From Treponema sp. (GTDB lineage: Bacteria > Spirochaetota > Spirochaetia > Treponematales > Treponemataceae): a stretch of DNA of 44,880 nt. Made by a program: the position numbers and the translations under genes. Numbering within the stretch: the first letter of the stretch is position 1; every line of letters starts with the position of its first letter. The notes under the pieces are model-generated. The model had not been told where the DNA came from and did not search any database. It worked only from the letters and a program-made list of their open reading frames with translations. The stretch spans positions 1 to 44,880 of the forward strand of contig JAEDIW010000019.1 of the NCBI GenBank assembly GCA_016296655.1, given 5' to 3'. Below, in pieces: positions 17,315 through 25,129 of this stretch.

Positions 17315-17746
17315 GTGGCTATGTTTTCTAAAATAATGCATGTTTTTTGTCTGATTTCAACAGGAATTTTTTTCTGTTCTGGAATTTACTGCTTTATATG
17401 CTGGGGACCTGATGTTCAGCTGAAACTCTCGTACATTCTGGGCATATTTTTGATTTCGCTTTTTTCTTCAATTCTTTATATTCCGTTCTTTTCCAAAATG
17501 GAATTTTCAAAGAATGCACTTCTTGCTTTTAGGGCATTTTATTTTCTAGTTATAAATTTGGCGGTTCTGGCGCTCGGATATAAGTTCTGCTGGTTCAAGA
17601 TTGAAAATAGAAAAATGATTATAGGAATGGAAATAACTTTCATTGCAGTTTACCTGCTTGTCCATACCGTTGAATATATACGAGAGCTTCAGGAAGCAAA
17701 AAAAATAAATGTCCGCCTGGCAAGCCACAATTCATTGGCAGAGTAA
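17315..17746 (+). CDS. DUF3021-like four-helix membrane protein
   Basis: The 143-aa product has four predicted membrane helices (about 8-28, 37-55, 68-88, 99-118) and a short charged cytoplasmic tail (VEYIRELQEAKK). Size, topology and position directly after a LytTR gene match the DUF3021 partners of LytTR regulators, which are thought to modulate the regulator at the membrane. The start is GTG at 17315, with AGGGGAG 6 nt upstream; an ATG two codons later is possible. It is the last gene of the 13.55-17.75 kb operon and is followed by a GC-rich family A repeat. Confidence 0.75.
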   Translation: MAMFSKIMHVFCLISTGIFFCSGIYCFICWGPDVQLKLSYILGIFLISLFSSILYIPFFSKMEFSKNALLAFRAFYFLVINLAVLALGYKFCWFKIENRKMIIGMEITFIAVYLLVHTVEYIRELQEAKKINVRLASHNSLAE

Positions 17747-17756
17747 AGTGCCTGAG

Positions 17757-17904
17757 GGCAAAGGTGGCAGCCGATTATAGCGGAAAAATGGGGATACAGC
17801 CGATGCGCGAAGGATTGGAGCCACGCGAAGCGTCCGGCTTTAGCCGGATGGAGCGAAAGCGCAATGGCGGAAAGCCTGGCGGCAAACTTTGCCGCGCGCC
17901 TGAG
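17757..17904 (+). repeat. Family A palindromic repeat, flanked by GCCTGAG direct repeats
   Basis: This is a GC-rich island with AAGGTGGCAGCC, hairpin TCCGGCTTTAGCCGGA (17833-17848), GGATGGAGCG, then GGAAAGCCTGG and a GCGGCAAACTTTGCCGC hairpin (17879-17895). The 7-mer GCCTGAG occurs just before (17750-17756) and at the end (17898-17904), like a target duplication. A 61-codon open frame through it is not supported as a gene. The element probably also ends the upstream operon. Confidence 0.6.
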
Positions 17905-17950
17905 AAAAAAAACTTTTATTCTGTCTTTCAGCTTTATCTGCGTAAATGAC

Positions 17951-17979
17951 TATGCATTTTTGAAAAAATAGCCGATAAT
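17951..17979 (+). promoter_or_regulatory. Promoter placed for a leaderless transcript of the 17986 gene
   Basis: TATGCA (17951-17956), 17 nt, and GATAAT (17974-17979) end 6 nt before the ATG at 17986, and no SD is present. The -10 lies in GCCGATAA, identical to the sigma-28 -10 consensus, but a matching -35 at the right distance is not seen. Confidence 0.45.
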
Positions 17980-17985
17980 TGAAGT

Positions 17986-19404
17986 ATGGCAAACTCAAAA
18001 GAATTCATGCAGCAGTTATTTTCTGCCGTGGAGGCAAAAACTGAATGGTATGACAACATTAAATTACCAGAAATTCTTTCTGACTATAGAATTGTTCATT
18101 CATGTGTAAAAAATATTTATGATTTGATGATTCAGAAGTCAAAAATTCCAAAAGATCCGTACAAAATGGAAAAGAAAATTTCTGAAGTTGTCGCCCTAGA
18201 CTGTTCCTATATTGCTGACAATGAAAAAAATATTGTTTTTGGAACCAGATTTTCTGATTACGAAAGTCTGCTAAACTTTTTATGCTCTTATTTTAATTTT
18301 TCGGTTTCCTACATGACTTTGGAGAGGATAAAAAACCTTGTAGCTTTCAATAATTCTTTTGTCTGGAACAACCTTTCTCTCAATTCTCCGTCTTCAAATT
18401 CAAGAATTCTTGCTGAAATAATTTTTCAGATGCGTCAGGAACTTGACCAGATGTCCATAAACACAATAAATGACGGAGTTTCAAAATGTTCACAGCTGCT
18501 GACTAAAATAAATCAGGAACTGAAGGAACTGATGGAATTTCAGCACGAGGTTTACAAGGCTACGGTTCGCAAAAATGTTTTTGAACATCCGGAATTTAAG
18601 TTTGATCAGGCCTTTACATCTGAACAGCTAGAACTTGCAGCCATAAAAAAGATTTTTCCGGCTGTTATGGGTAAAATTCCTTTTTACTCACAGCTTATAG
18701 AAGAAATAATTCAGGAAGATCAGGGGGCTGACAAAGAAAAAAAACAGCAGCAGCTTCTGGCAAAGCTTCAGGCAACTAAAACAGAAGCTAAGAAAAAAGA
18801 AGCAAAAGTTGACCCTAAAATTCTTCTGCTGGATGCTGTTCAGAGCCTTGGAGCTATTTCACCAACGCTTGTACAGATTTCTGAAAAAATCAAGGAAAAC
18901 CATGACATTCTTGAAAATCAGGCAAATTCTGGTTGGGAAAAATTCCTGAAACTTCTGCGCAAGGCTTTTAATCTGAGCGAGCCGGAAGTTGAATATCAGG
19001 TTTACATTACAGATCCTGTTAACAAAACTGAACGAAGGCAAAATATAAAATATATCGTATTCCTCAAAAACATTATTCAGATGGCACGTTATTTCAGTTC
19101 TGTTTCAATGAAGAATTCACCTGCTTTCAAACGGATTGAAAATGAAAGTCCTGAAAAACTTATTGATTTTTTGAATAAAAATCTTGCCTCCTGCCATAAA
19201 CTTTTAGGAGAACTTGCAGCCCTTGACGATTTTTTCAAAGGCGCTGTCCGTGGAGATGCCAGCTCAAAAATCAAAGGGCTTAAAATGGATTTGACTACGC
19301 TGAAAAATCAAATTGTAAAGACGAATCAGCGCCGTGCAGAATACATTTCTTATATAGAAGAAGAACAGCAGCTGAAAAAGCTGGGAATTTCAAATGTCGA
19401 TTAA
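17986..19404 (+). CDS. Coiled-coil protein of unknown function
   Basis: The 472-aa product is soluble and highly charged, without signal peptide or membrane helix. It is mostly alpha-helical, with coiled-coil-like stretches around 155-200 (MRQELDQMSINTINDGVSKCSQLLTKINQELKELMEF), a Lys/Gln-rich linker near 245-275 (KEKKQQQLLAKLQATKTEAKKKEAK) and a helical C-terminus. I recognise no catalytic motif. It may be a treponeme-specific cytoplasmic protein. The next gene, an OppA-like binding protein, begins inside its last codons (11-nt overlap), so expression is coupled. No SD precedes the ATG; the -10 is 6 nt away. Confidence 0.75.
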   Translation: MANSKEFMQQLFSAVEAKTEWYDNIKLPEILSDYRIVHSCVKNIYDLMIQKSKIPKDPYKMEKKISEVVALDCSYIADNEKNIVFGTRFSDYESLLNFLCSYFNFSVSYMTLERIKNLVAFNNSFVWNNLSLNSPSSNSRILAEIIFQMRQELDQMSINTINDGVSKCSQLLTKINQELKELMEFQHEVYKATVRKNVFEHPEFKFDQAFTSEQLELAAIKKIFPAVMGKIPFYSQLIEEIIQEDQGADKEKKQQQLLAKLQATKTEAKKKEAKVDPKILLLDAVQSLGAISPTLVQISEKIKENHDILENQANSGWEKFLKLLRKAFNLSEPEVEYQVYITDPVNKTERRQNIKYIVFLKNIIQMARYFSSVSMKNSPAFKRIENESPEKLIDFLNKNLASCHKLLGELAALDDFFKGAVRGDASSKIKGLKMDLTTLKNQIVKTNQRRAEYISYIEEEQQLKKLGISNVD

Positions 19405-20995
19405 AAAAATTGCTTTTGTACTCGCTCTCTTTGCATGTACTTTTTGCTTTTCTGAAGAAGAGATGGCGGAAAACACAATTTCTGAAGATTTTTCTGAAGT
19501 GTATTCTGAAATTCAGAAAAACATTACGGTTATTCAAAGTTCGCAGAGCCATAACCTTAATCCTCAGACAGCCACCTATAATTCTGAAATTCAGATTTTA
19601 GGCAACCTGTACGAAGGGCTTTTTTCCTATGATCCAAAGACGGTTGAACCGTTGCCGGCTATTGCAGAATCCTACAGGATTTCAAGGAACAAACGGAGAT
19701 GGACTTTTACTCTCAGGGAAAATGCAAAATTCAGTAACGGACAGGCTATTACAGCAGAGGATGTAAGGGCTTCATGGCTTGCGTTGCTTGCAAACCCGTC
19801 TGCCATGTATGCATCGCTTTTTGATATAATTACAGGTGCAAAAGAATTCAGAACAGGATGCGGCAGTGCAGAAAATGTCGGTATAACTGCAAAAGATGAG
19901 AGGACTCTTGTTGTCCAGCTGAACACTCCTGCCAGCCACCTCAACAGGATTCTCTGCCATGTAGCATTTTCTGTCATCAACAAGGGAACTGAAGGTGAAA
20001 CCGTTTACAGCGGAGCTTACATTCTTGCAGAAACTTTGGAAAATGGTCTGGTTTTGAAAAAAAATGAATTTTACTGGGATGCGCAGCAGATTCACATTCC
20101 TCTGGTAAAGATTTTGTTTTCAAGTGATGCAGATAAAAACACTTATGCCTTCAACACAGGACAAGCCGACTGGGTTTGCAGTTCAATCAATCCTGACAAA
20201 ATTCTGGTAAAAGGTTCCCTGCACCTGAATGCAGAGTTTGGCACACAGTACATGTTTTTTAAAAGCAGCAGAAAGCCGTGGAATATTGCAGATTTTCGGC
20301 TTGCCCTGTTGACTGCAGTTCCATGGGAAGAACTGCGTAAAAACAATTTTATTAAGGCAGAAACCTTCATCTATCCGCTTTTAGGATATCCGCAGGTAAC
20401 AGGTTTTTATGAAACTGATGCAGACGAAGCTAAAGATTTGATTTCTGAAGCACGGAAAAATGCTGGAATTTCTGAAGATGAAGTGCTTGAACTTGTCATT
20501 GCAGAGATGAGTGGCAGTTATTCAAAAAAACTTTCTGCAATTTTGAAAAAAGCCTGGGAACCTTTGGGCATAAAGGTCAGAGCAGAAGAAAAAAAAGATT
20601 ATGAATACATAAATGCCATACCATACTGGGATGCAGATTTGTTTTCTTACACGTGGATTGGAGATTTTTCTGATCCGCTGGCATTTCTGGAACTTTTCAG
20701 AGGAAATTCAACTTTAAATGTATCTGACTATGAAGATGCGGAATTTGACCGCCTTTTAGATGCAGCAGCTGCAGATGAAACAGAAAATCACCTGAAACTT
20801 TTGGCAAAGGCAGAGCAGATGCTTTTGGACGCAGGGATTATTCTGCCGATTTCACATCCTGTAACTATAAATGCCTTGAACCAAAAGGAAATTGGAGGAT
20901 GGTTTGAAAACAGTCTGGATGTACATCCTTTTAAGTACCTTTACTTTAAAAAGAAAAACTCACCGGCTGCAAATCTGGTAAAACTTGTACAGTAA
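19394..20995 (+). CDS. ABC-type peptide/oligopeptide substrate-binding protein (family 5, OppA/DppA-like)
   Basis: The 533-aa product has a signal peptide (MSIKKIAFVLALFACTFCFS). The SBP_bac_5 fold follows: SHNLNPQTATYNSEIQILGNLYEGLFSYD, PLPAIAESYRISRNKRRWTFTLRENAKFSNG and QAITAEDVRASWLALL are the family signature region. The tail has DLFSYTWIGDFSDPLAFLELF and the usual GIILPISHPVTI. Whether it is cleaved by SPI or lipidated (FACTFC is not an ideal lipobox) is unclear. No permease or ATPase genes are adjacent, so it is an orphan binding protein or shares a transporter encoded elsewhere. The ATG overlaps the upstream coiled-coil gene by 11 nt. Confidence 0.9.
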   Translation: MSIKKIAFVLALFACTFCFSEEEMAENTISEDFSEVYSEIQKNITVIQSSQSHNLNPQTATYNSEIQILGNLYEGLFSYDPKTVEPLPAIAESYRISRNKRRWTFTLRENAKFSNGQAITAEDVRASWLALLANPSAMYASLFDIITGAKEFRTGCGSAENVGITAKDERTLVVQLNTPASHLNRILCHVAFSVINKGTEGETVYSGAYILAETLENGLVLKKNEFYWDAQQIHIPLVKILFSSDADKNTYAFNTGQADWVCSSINPDKILVKGSLHLNAEFGTQYMFFKSSRKPWNIADFRLALLTAVPWEELRKNNFIKAETFIYPLLGYPQVTGFYETDADEAKDLISEARKNAGISEDEVLELVIAEMSGSYSKKLSAILKKAWEPLGIKVRAEEKKDYEYINAIPYWDADLFSYTWIGDFSDPLAFLELFRGNSTLNVSDYEDAEFDRLLDAAAADETENHLKLLAKAEQMLLDAGIILPISHPVTINALNQKEIGGWFENSLDVHPFKYLYFKKKNSPAANLVKLVQ

Positions 20996-21131
20996 ACCCT
21001 GGAAGCGATATTCACTTTCAGCCTGATTGCCACTACACCCACAAACTTCCAGTTTTTTGCTGAAAAGCGGAATGCTCGGGGTGAAAATTCAGGGAATTCA
21101 GGCTGAAAAATCTGCCAGGTTAACATTATGC

Positions 21132-21156
21132 TTCAGGAATATTTTAGTTTCCTGAA
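21132..21156 (+). terminator. Weak terminator-like hairpin after the OppA-like gene
   Basis: TTCAGGAA (21132-21139) pairs with TTCCTGAA (21149-21156) and is followed by ATTTATTT. The U-tract is imperfect. No gene is seen between 20996 and 21280. Confidence 0.4.
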
Positions 21157-21186
21157 ATTTATTTACTGCAAGATAATTCTTTTCTC

Positions 21187-21235
21187 TTCCATAAAAAGCC
21201 CAATAACAATATAATGGGTTCACCTTTAACCCATT
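21187..21235 (+). promoter_or_regulatory. ackA promoter and 5' hairpin
   Basis: TTCCAT (21187-21192), 17 nt, and perfect TATAAT (21210-21215) precede ackA by about 65 nt. AATGGGTT/AACCCATT (21213-21220/21228-21235) would form a hairpin at the very 5' end of the mRNA, a position that can stabilise transcripts. Confidence 0.5.
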
Positions 21236-21280
21236 TTCTATTCAGAAGATGGTTTTATTTTTTATTTTCAGAGGAAAAAG

Positions 21281-22612
21281 ATGGTTATTCTTACTTTAAA
21301 CTGCGGCAGTTCTTCCGCAAAGTACCAGGTCTATGACTGGGACAACAAAGCAGTTCTGGCAAGCGGTATTGTAGAACGCGTTACACAGCCAGGCTCAGTT
21401 ATTACTCACAAAGTTGGAAAAAATAAAGACGTTGTTGAAAGCCCATGTCCAACTCACAAAGAAGCTATTGAACTTATCATTAAAGAAATTACAGATCCAA
21501 AAGTTGGCGTTATCAAAGACATGAGCGTTATTGGTGCTGTAGGACACCGCGTTCTTCATGGTGGTGACAAGTTTACAAAGTCAGTAATCATTACTCCTGA
21601 AATTCTTGAAACTTTCCGTTCTGTACAGGATTTGGGTCCTTTGCACAACCCTGCAAACATCATGGGTATTGAAGCAGCCCAGAAAGTTTTGCCAGATGTA
21701 CCTCACTGTGCAGTAATGGATACAGCATGGCATCAGACAATGCCTGCAACATCTTTCATGTATGCAATTCCTTACGAATGGTATGAAAAATATTCTGCAC
21801 GCCGCTACGGCTTCCATGGAACATCATTCCTTTACACAGCAAAAAGAGCATCTGCCCTTCTTGGCAAAAAACCTGCTGACACAAACGTAATCATCTGCCA
21901 CATCGGCAATGGTGCTTCTATGTGTGCCGTTAAAAACGGAAAATGTTTTGACACAACAATGGGTATTACTCCGCTTGAAGGTCTTGTAATGGGTACACGT
22001 TCAGGCGATGTTGATGCAGCACTGCCATTCTACATCATGCGCAAAACAGGCATGAGTGCAGCAGAAATGGACACTGCATTGAACAAAAAATGCGGTTTAC
22101 TTGGCATTACAGGCAAATACACAGACCGCCGCGACGTTGAAGAAGCTGCAAATGCAGGCGACGAGCGGGCAAAACTCGGCATGCAGATGGAAGGCTATAG
22201 AATCAAAAAATACATCGGTGCTTACTGCGCAGCTCTCGGCAACGTAGATGCAATCGTATTTACAGCAGGTGTAGGTGAACATTCTGCTACAATCCGCGGT
22301 CTTGCAACAGAAGGACTTGAAGCATTCGGAATCAAAATGGATGCAAAAAAGAACAAGATTTCTAATACTGGCAATGCAGAAACATTGATCAGCGCAGACG
22401 ATTCAAAAGTTAAAATTTTCGTAATCCCAACTGATGAAGAGCTTGTAATGACAGAAGATGCATACGCTTTGATGAAAGGAACTTATGATGTTCACACAAA
22501 CTTTACATACAGTTTCCAGGATCCAAAATATGTAAACAAAGCCCGCGAAGAAGCTCTTACAGGCGATTTGGAAAAACATCCTGAATTAAAGGACATCATT
22601 GTTCACCCGTAA
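21281..22612 (+). CDS. ackA: Acetate kinase
   Basis: Acetate kinase interconverts acetyl phosphate + ADP and acetate + ATP, the ATP-yielding last step of acetate fermentation. ASKHA-fold motifs are in place: LTLNCGSSSAKY at the N-terminus, HRVLHGGDKF, VMDTAWHQTMP (catalytic Asp), HIGNGASM, TPLEGLVMGTRSGDVD (catalytic Arg), FTAGVGEHSATIR and PTDEELVM. The 443-aa product is about 40 residues longer than the usual 400, mainly through a C-terminal extension (DVHTNFTYSFQDPKYVNKAR...) of unknown role. SD GAGGAAAAAG precedes the ATG. No pta lies beside it. A repeat-derived intrinsic terminator follows. Confidence 0.96.
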   Translation: MVILTLNCGSSSAKYQVYDWDNKAVLASGIVERVTQPGSVITHKVGKNKDVVESPCPTHKEAIELIIKEITDPKVGVIKDMSVIGAVGHRVLHGGDKFTKSVIITPEILETFRSVQDLGPLHNPANIMGIEAAQKVLPDVPHCAVMDTAWHQTMPATSFMYAIPYEWYEKYSARRYGFHGTSFLYTAKRASALLGKKPADTNVIICHIGNGASMCAVKNGKCFDTTMGITPLEGLVMGTRSGDVDAALPFYIMRKTGMSAAEMDTALNKKCGLLGITGKYTDRRDVEEAANAGDERAKLGMQMEGYRIKKYIGAYCAALGNVDAIVFTAGVGEHSATIRGLATEGLEAFGIKMDAKKNKISNTGNAETLISADDSKVKIFVIPTDEELVMTEDAYALMKGTYDVHTNFTYSFQDPKYVNKAREEALTGDLEKHPELKDIIVHP

Positions 22613-22649
22613 TCTGAAAAAACCTTGAACTTTCAAAAGTTCGGCAAGG

Positions 22650-22727
22650 GGCTGTCCCCCAAAAAGTTCATAATGTCATTCCGAACAAGATTCAGCATGA
22701 CAGAACTTTTTGGACAGCCTTTTTTTT
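22650..22727 (+). terminator. ackA terminator formed by a family B (MITE-like) repeat
   Basis: GGCTGTCC (22650-22657) pairs with GGACAGCC (22712-22719). AAAAAGTTC (22661-22669) pairs with GAACTTTTT (22703-22711). TGTCAT (22674-22679) pairs with ATGACA (22697-22702). A T9 run follows. The same core recurs at 23880-23973 and 31275-31401, so a mobile-looking repeat serves as the intrinsic terminator. Confidence 0.85.
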
Positions 22728-22794
22728 GTCGCTCCATTTTACATCTGCATTACCTGAAAAAATTCAGAATCTTTCCAGAATGTTTTCAGAATCA

Positions 22795-22823
22795 TTGACA
22801 TGCCATTCATCAAAAAAGATAAT
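22795..22823 (+). promoter_or_regulatory. Strong promoter placed for a leaderless transcript of the dehydrogenase gene
   Basis: Consensus TTGACA (22795-22800), a 17-nt spacer and GATAAT (22818-22823) end 6 nt (AAAACC) before the ATG at 22830, and no SD is present. This is the clearest leaderless architecture in the window. Confidence 0.65.
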
Positions 22824-22829
22824 AAAACC

Positions 22830-23783
22830 ATGAAACTTACAATTCTTGATGGCCACGGTCTTAATCCTGGGGATCTCAGCTGGAAAGCAATAAAATCCCT
22901 GACTGACGATTTTTCTGTTTTTGAACGAACTCCTGCCGAACTGGTTGCAGAACGCATAGGAAATTCAGAAATGATTTTACTGAACAAAGTCTGCATTACC
23001 AGTGAAATTCTTGAAAAATGCCCGAACCTCAAATATATCGGAGTTCTGGCAACAGGTTTTAATGTAATAGATTTGCAGGCCTGCCGCAGCAGAGGCATTA
23101 CAGTTACAAATATTCCATCATACAGCACAGATGCAGTTGCTCAGCATGTATTTGCCTTCATTTTGAATTTTGCCAATTCAGTTCAGCCTCACTGCGATTC
23201 AGTAATGGCCGGCGACTGGATAAAAGCCCCGGACTTCTGCTACTGGAAAAATCCCCTTACAGAACTTGCCGGAAAAACGCTCGGAATCTTCGGCTTTGGG
23301 CACATAGGCCAAAAAACAGCACAAATTGGTCATGCTTTTGGCATGAACGTCATTATTCACGTCCACAGCGAAAAATCTTTTACAGGCGGCGAAAAAACAG
23401 TTTCCGTAGAAGAAATCTTTGCCCAAAGCGATTTTTTAACTTTTCACACGCCGCTGACAAAAGAAACGGAAAAAATCATCAATAAAAAAAATCTTTCCCT
23501 CATGAAAAAAACAGCCATTATTATAAATACGGCACGAGGAGGCCTTGTCGATGAAGCAGACATGCGTGAGGCTCTGCTATCCAAAACCATTGCAGGATAT
23601 GGCACAGACGTTCTTTTAAAAGAACCAATGGACAAAAGCTGCCCGCTTTTTGGAATCCCAGGATGCGTTATTACGCCACACATTGCATGGGCTCCCAAGG
23701 AAACCCGTTCCAGACTTATGGAGATTGCCGCCGCAAACATAAAAGCCTTTCTTTCAGGCACTCCTCAAAATGTCGTAAACTGA
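22830..23783 (+). CDS. D-2-hydroxyacid dehydrogenase, glycerate/hydroxypyruvate reductase-like
   Basis: This is an NAD(P)H-dependent reductase of 2-keto acids such as hydroxypyruvate. The 317-aa product begins MKLTILDGHGLNPGDLSW, the typical GyaR/HprA N-terminus. The nucleotide-binding glycine motif is GIFGFGHIGQ. The catalytic Arg lies in INTARGGLVDE and the catalytic His in TPHIAWAPKETR. Substrate choice between hydroxypyruvate, glyoxylate and other 2-keto acids cannot be settled by eye. An upstream in-frame ATG at 22800 lies within the -35 hexamer, so 22830 is taken as the start. It follows ackA but is separated by a terminator and has its own promoter. Confidence 0.92.
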   Translation: MKLTILDGHGLNPGDLSWKAIKSLTDDFSVFERTPAELVAERIGNSEMILLNKVCITSEILEKCPNLKYIGVLATGFNVIDLQACRSRGITVTNIPSYSTDAVAQHVFAFILNFANSVQPHCDSVMAGDWIKAPDFCYWKNPLTELAGKTLGIFGFGHIGQKTAQIGHAFGMNVIIHVHSEKSFTGGEKTVSVEEIFAQSDFLTFHTPLTKETEKIINKKNLSLMKKTAIIINTARGGLVDEADMREALLSKTIAGYGTDVLLKEPMDKSCPLFGIPGCVITPHIAWAPKETRSRLMEIAAANIKAFLSGTPQNVVN

Positions 23784-23810
23784 AAGTTTTTAAGCATATA
23801 CTTTTTTAGA

Positions 23811-24006
23811 GGGGCCATTTTTGCAGGCGCGGCCTGCAAAAACCGGGCTTTCCGCAGTTCCGCGTCTTACGCGCTCCATGGGGCTGTTCCATCACCCGCC
23901 ACCTCAAAAAAAATAAAGTGCATAGTGTCATTCCGAACAAGTTTCAGCATGACAGAACTAAATAGCCAGCCCCACGCCTTACGGCGCTGCTACAATCCCT
24001 TGTCCA
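23811..24006 (-). repeat. Family A palindromic repeat (minus orientation) split by a family B element
   Basis: On the - strand the head is GGACAAGGGATTGTAGCAGC (ending at + 24006). The tail is GGAAAGCCCGG + TTTTTGCAGG...CCTGCAAAAA hairpin + TGGCCCC (to + 23811). The interruption at 23880-23973 is a family B copy bounded by GGGGCTG and CAGCCCC. No gene is supported in 23784-24164. Confidence 0.65.
23880..23973. repeat. Family B (MITE-like) palindromic element nested in a family A repeat
   Basis: Terminal inverted repeats are GGGGCTG (23880-23886) and CAGCCCC (23967-23973). The core AAAGTGCATAGTGTCATTCC...CAGCATGACAGAACT matches the element that terminates ackA (22650-22719). Confidence 0.65.
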
Positions 24007-24063
24007 AAAAAACACTTATTTGGCAGAGGTGGCACTACTATTCCAAAAATCTGTACGCTTCAG

Positions 24064-24095
24064 AAAAAAAGGCTGCCCCAAAGCATGAGACAGCC
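24064..24095 (-). terminator. Intrinsic terminator of kduI-kduD
   Basis: GGCTG (24071-24075) pairs with CAGCC (24091-24095). On the - strand T7 follows, about 70 nt past the kduD stop. The GGGGCTGTC end resembles family B repeat termini. Confidence 0.7.
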
Positions 24096-24164
24096 CCATT
24101 CAATCTTCCGCACAAAATCAACTCAGAAATTTTCTAAATCAATTTTACGCAGTTTGTTAAAAAG

Positions 24165-24977
24165 TTATTTAGGCTGTTTTCCGATGTATGCAAGAATACC
24201 GCCGTCAACATAAAGAATGTGACCGTTAACAGCATTTGAAGCATCAGAAGCAAGGAATACAGCAGGTCCTGCAAGTTCTTCAGGGTCAAGCCAGCGGCCT
24301 GCAGGAGTTTTTGCACGGATAAATGCATCAAATGGATGCATTGAACCATCAGCCTGTTTTTCACGCAAAGGTGCTGTCTGAGGAGTTGCAATGTATCCAG
24401 GTCCAATACCATTACACTGAATATTGTATTCACCATATTCAGAACAGATGTTGCGTGTAAGCATCTTAAGGCCACCCTTTGCAGCTGCATAAGCAGAAAC
24501 AGTTTCACGACCAAGTTCAGACATCATTGAACAGATATTGATGATTTTTCCATGACCTTTTTTAATCATTGAAGGAATAACAGCCTTAGAAACAATGAAC
24601 GGAGCATTAAGGTCAACATCAATAACCTGACGGAAATCAGCTGCAGACATTTCAATCATAGGAATTCTCTTGATGATTCCAGCATTGTTTACGAGAATGT
24701 CTACAACACCAACTTCCTGTTCAATTTTTTTAACAGTTGCATTTACAGCTTCTTCATCTGTTACATCACATAAGTAGCCATGAACATCTGTAATTCCTGC
24801 AGCCTTGTAATTTTCAAGACCTTTTTCAAGCTGTTCCTGTCCACGATCATTGAAAACAATTTTTGCGCCTGCTGCAGCAAAAGCCTTTGCAATTGCAAAA
24901 CCGATTCCGTAAGAAGCACCTGTAACCCAGGCAACTTTTCCTTCAAGAACAAAGTCATTCATTTTAAAATCTGCCAT
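24165..24977 (-). CDS. kduD: 2-dehydro-3-deoxy-D-gluconate 5-dehydrogenase (SDR family)
   Basis: This enzyme reduces 2,5-diketo-3-deoxygluconate (DKII) to KDG in pectin and uronate breakdown. The 270-aa SDR shows the TGASYGIGFAIA cofactor motif, NNAGI, a Ser (ICSMMSELG) and YAAAKGG (YxxxK) active site, plus GPGYIATPQT. The C-terminal ASDASNAVNGHILYVDGG is typical of classical SDRs. Identification as KduD rests on the adjacent kduI and on overall resemblance; other sugar-acid SDRs are possible. The start at 24977 has GGAGG 10 nt upstream; an in-frame ATG at 25025 is less likely. kduI ends 152 nt upstream on the same strand, so they probably share a transcript. Confidence 0.9.
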   Translation of the reverse strand: MADFKMNDFVLEGKVAWVTGASYGIGFAIAKAFAAAGAKIVFNDRGQEQLEKGLENYKAAGITDVHGYLCDVTDEEAVNATVKKIEQEVGVVDILVNNAGIIKRIPMIEMSAADFRQVIDVDLNAPFIVSKAVIPSMIKKGHGKIINICSMMSELGRETVSAYAAAKGGLKMLTRNICSEYGEYNIQCNGIGPGYIATPQTAPLREKQADGSMHPFDAFIRAKTPAGRWLDPEELAGPAVFLASDASNAVNGHILYVDGGILAYIGKQPK

Positions 24978-25129
24978 TTGAATAAATCCTCCATAATAGA
25001 TTATAAATTTTCTGGTCTGACCCAAAATTCAATTTTAAAGTCATTTCCAAACATTTTATTTATGAAAAACCTGAAAAAGTTTTCCAGATTTTCCATACAA
25101 CTGAAAAATTTCAGTATTGATTGAAATTT

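Noticed and set aside
17764..17949. 61-codon open frame inside the family A repeat
   Set aside because: The frame is open because the repeat is GC-rich. There is no SD, and the composition is Arg/Gly-rich like a translated repeat.
17971..17978. Sigma-28 promoter for the 17986 gene
   Set aside because: GCCGATAA is present but no TAAA-type -35 lies at the required distance. A sigma-70 leaderless promoter explains it as well.
24022..24040. Another full family A copy starting at GGCAGAGGTGGCAC
   Set aside because: Only the GGTGGC word is shared. No tail hairpin follows before the kduD terminator.
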